A stretch of 5,228 nucleotides of DNA from Bog-756 sp963977795 (GTDB taxonomy: Bacteria; Actinomycetota; Acidimicrobiia; Acidimicrobiales; RAAP-2), in NCBI GenBank assembly GCA_963977795.1, contig CAXBRB010000192.1:1-5228 (forward strand), read 5' to 3'. The position numbers and the translations under genes are program-made. Below, one piece after another: positions 4,874 to 5,228 of this stretch; positions within the stretch are counted from its first letter, which is position 1, and every line of letters starts with the position of its first letter. The notes under the pieces are model-generated. The model was not told the DNA's origin. It saw only the letters and a program-made list of their open reading frames with translations, and made no database searches.

Positions 4874-5228
4874 TTACGAGCAGCCGCTGGTGGTGCCGCA
4901 GCTGGCGCAGACGTAGCAGGACCCCGCCCGCTGCATGGCGTTGCCGCACTGGTAGCAGTAGGGGGCGTCACGCTGCTCGGCCCGGGCGATGGGTCCGTCG
5001 ACAGCCGCCGGGGCGGCCTGCGCCGCCGGGCCCTCGCCGGCCTCGGCCACGGCGTCGTGGGCGAGTGGCATCAACGTGGCCGTACGCAGGGTCCGGGGCG
5101 CGTGGCGCAACAGCGCCGGACCCGGCGGATCGCCCGATCCGATGACGACTGCAATCGTGGGCCGGGGTGCCACGCCGTCGGCCCCGCCCGGTGGCGGCGA
5201 ACGCCGCTCCGCGATGCGATCGCAGAGC
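4874..5228 (-). CDS. nrdJ: Adenosylcobalamin-dependent ribonucleotide reductase, C-terminal end (start outside window)
   Basis: The minus-strand frame is open from the right edge to TAA at 4876-4874, so this is the last 117 or so codons of a larger gene; the GTG at 5173 is internal. The end reads DAPYCYQCGNAMQRAGSC and then YVCASCGTTSGCS, nearly the same as the terminal tail of Streptomyces-type class II (B12-dependent) ribonucleotide reductases. That enzyme reduces ribonucleotides to deoxyribonucleotides in the cytoplasm without needing oxygen. Six Cys occur in the last 27 residues, in a CxxC...CxxCxxC...C arrangement. Family knowledge suggests zinc-ribbon-like folding and a role in re-reducing the active-site disulfide. 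Between the edge and the tail lies an Ala/Pro/Gly-rich segment that looks like a linker. The catalytic barrel is not in the window. Related genomes often carry nrdR just upstream, which here would lie off the right edge. Confidence 0.9.
   Translation of the reverse strand, partial: LCDRIAERRSPPPGGADGVAPRPTIAVVIGSGDPPGPALLRHAPRTLRTATLMPLAHDAVAEAGEGPAAQAAPAAVDGPIARAEQRDAPYCYQCGNAMQRAGSCYVCASCGTTSGCS

Noticed and set aside
4874..5173. Stand-alone 99-residue zinc-ribbon protein starting at GTG 5173
   Set aside because: The frame stays open to the right edge of the window, and the tail matches the known C-terminus of class II ribonucleotide reductase, so the GTG is internal.
1..5228. tRNA, rRNA, CRISPR array, insertion sequence or attachment site
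   Set aside because: No cloverleaf, regularly spaced repeats, transposase-like protein or flanking terminal repeats were seen on either strand.

Overview
This is a very GC-rich window of tightly coding chromosomal DNA. The strong G/C bias at third codon positions, the GTG starts and the TAnnnT-type -10 boxes suggest a high-GC Actinomycetota. Two gene products also fit: a full-length ThrE-type amino-acid exporter and a B12-dependent ribonucleotide reductase with the tail known from Streptomyces NrdJ. An Acidimicrobiia-like lineage is possible, but I infer this from style and cannot prove it from the sequence.

Layout, left to right. (a) Positions 1-1022 hold the C-terminal part of a secreted, Thr/Ser/Ala/Val-rich multidomain surface protein: the end of a fibronectin-III-like repeat, an Ig-like domain and a roughly 200-residue terminal beta module. 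(b) Positions 1153-1905 encode a lipoprotein with a clean lipobox, a Ser/Thr linker and four further cysteines. A perfect 10-bp hairpin follows it directly. (c) Positions 1906-2150 are intergenic, with two palindromic elements and a short hydrophobic reading frame of coding-like composition. (d) Positions 2151-3410 encode a ThrE-family threonine/serine exporter that looks leaderless. (e) Positions 3411-3748 hold a short GTG-started frame overlapping the thrE stop, a terminator-like hairpin and an 8-bp tandem repeat. (f) Positions 3749-4675 encode an exported or membrane-anchored cupin fused to a C-terminal domain resembling the allene-oxide-cyclase/dirigent-type beta barrel. (g) A 14-bp perfect hairpin at 4774-4805 separates this gene from the convergent minus-strand gene. 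(h) Positions 4874-5228 hold the C-terminal end of nrdJ, marked by its cysteine-rich tail; the gene continues past the right edge.

The plus-strand genes are spaced by 130-340 bases with hairpins between several of them, so they look like independent units rather than one operon. Three of the four plus-strand products are exported or lipid-anchored and the fourth is a membrane transporter, so the common theme is the cell envelope, but nothing shows a shared pathway. I saw no mobile element, CRISPR array, tRNA or rRNA. I do not see a convincing new multi-gene system. The most unusual items are the cupin plus AOC-like barrel architecture and two small coding-like frames flanking thrE.
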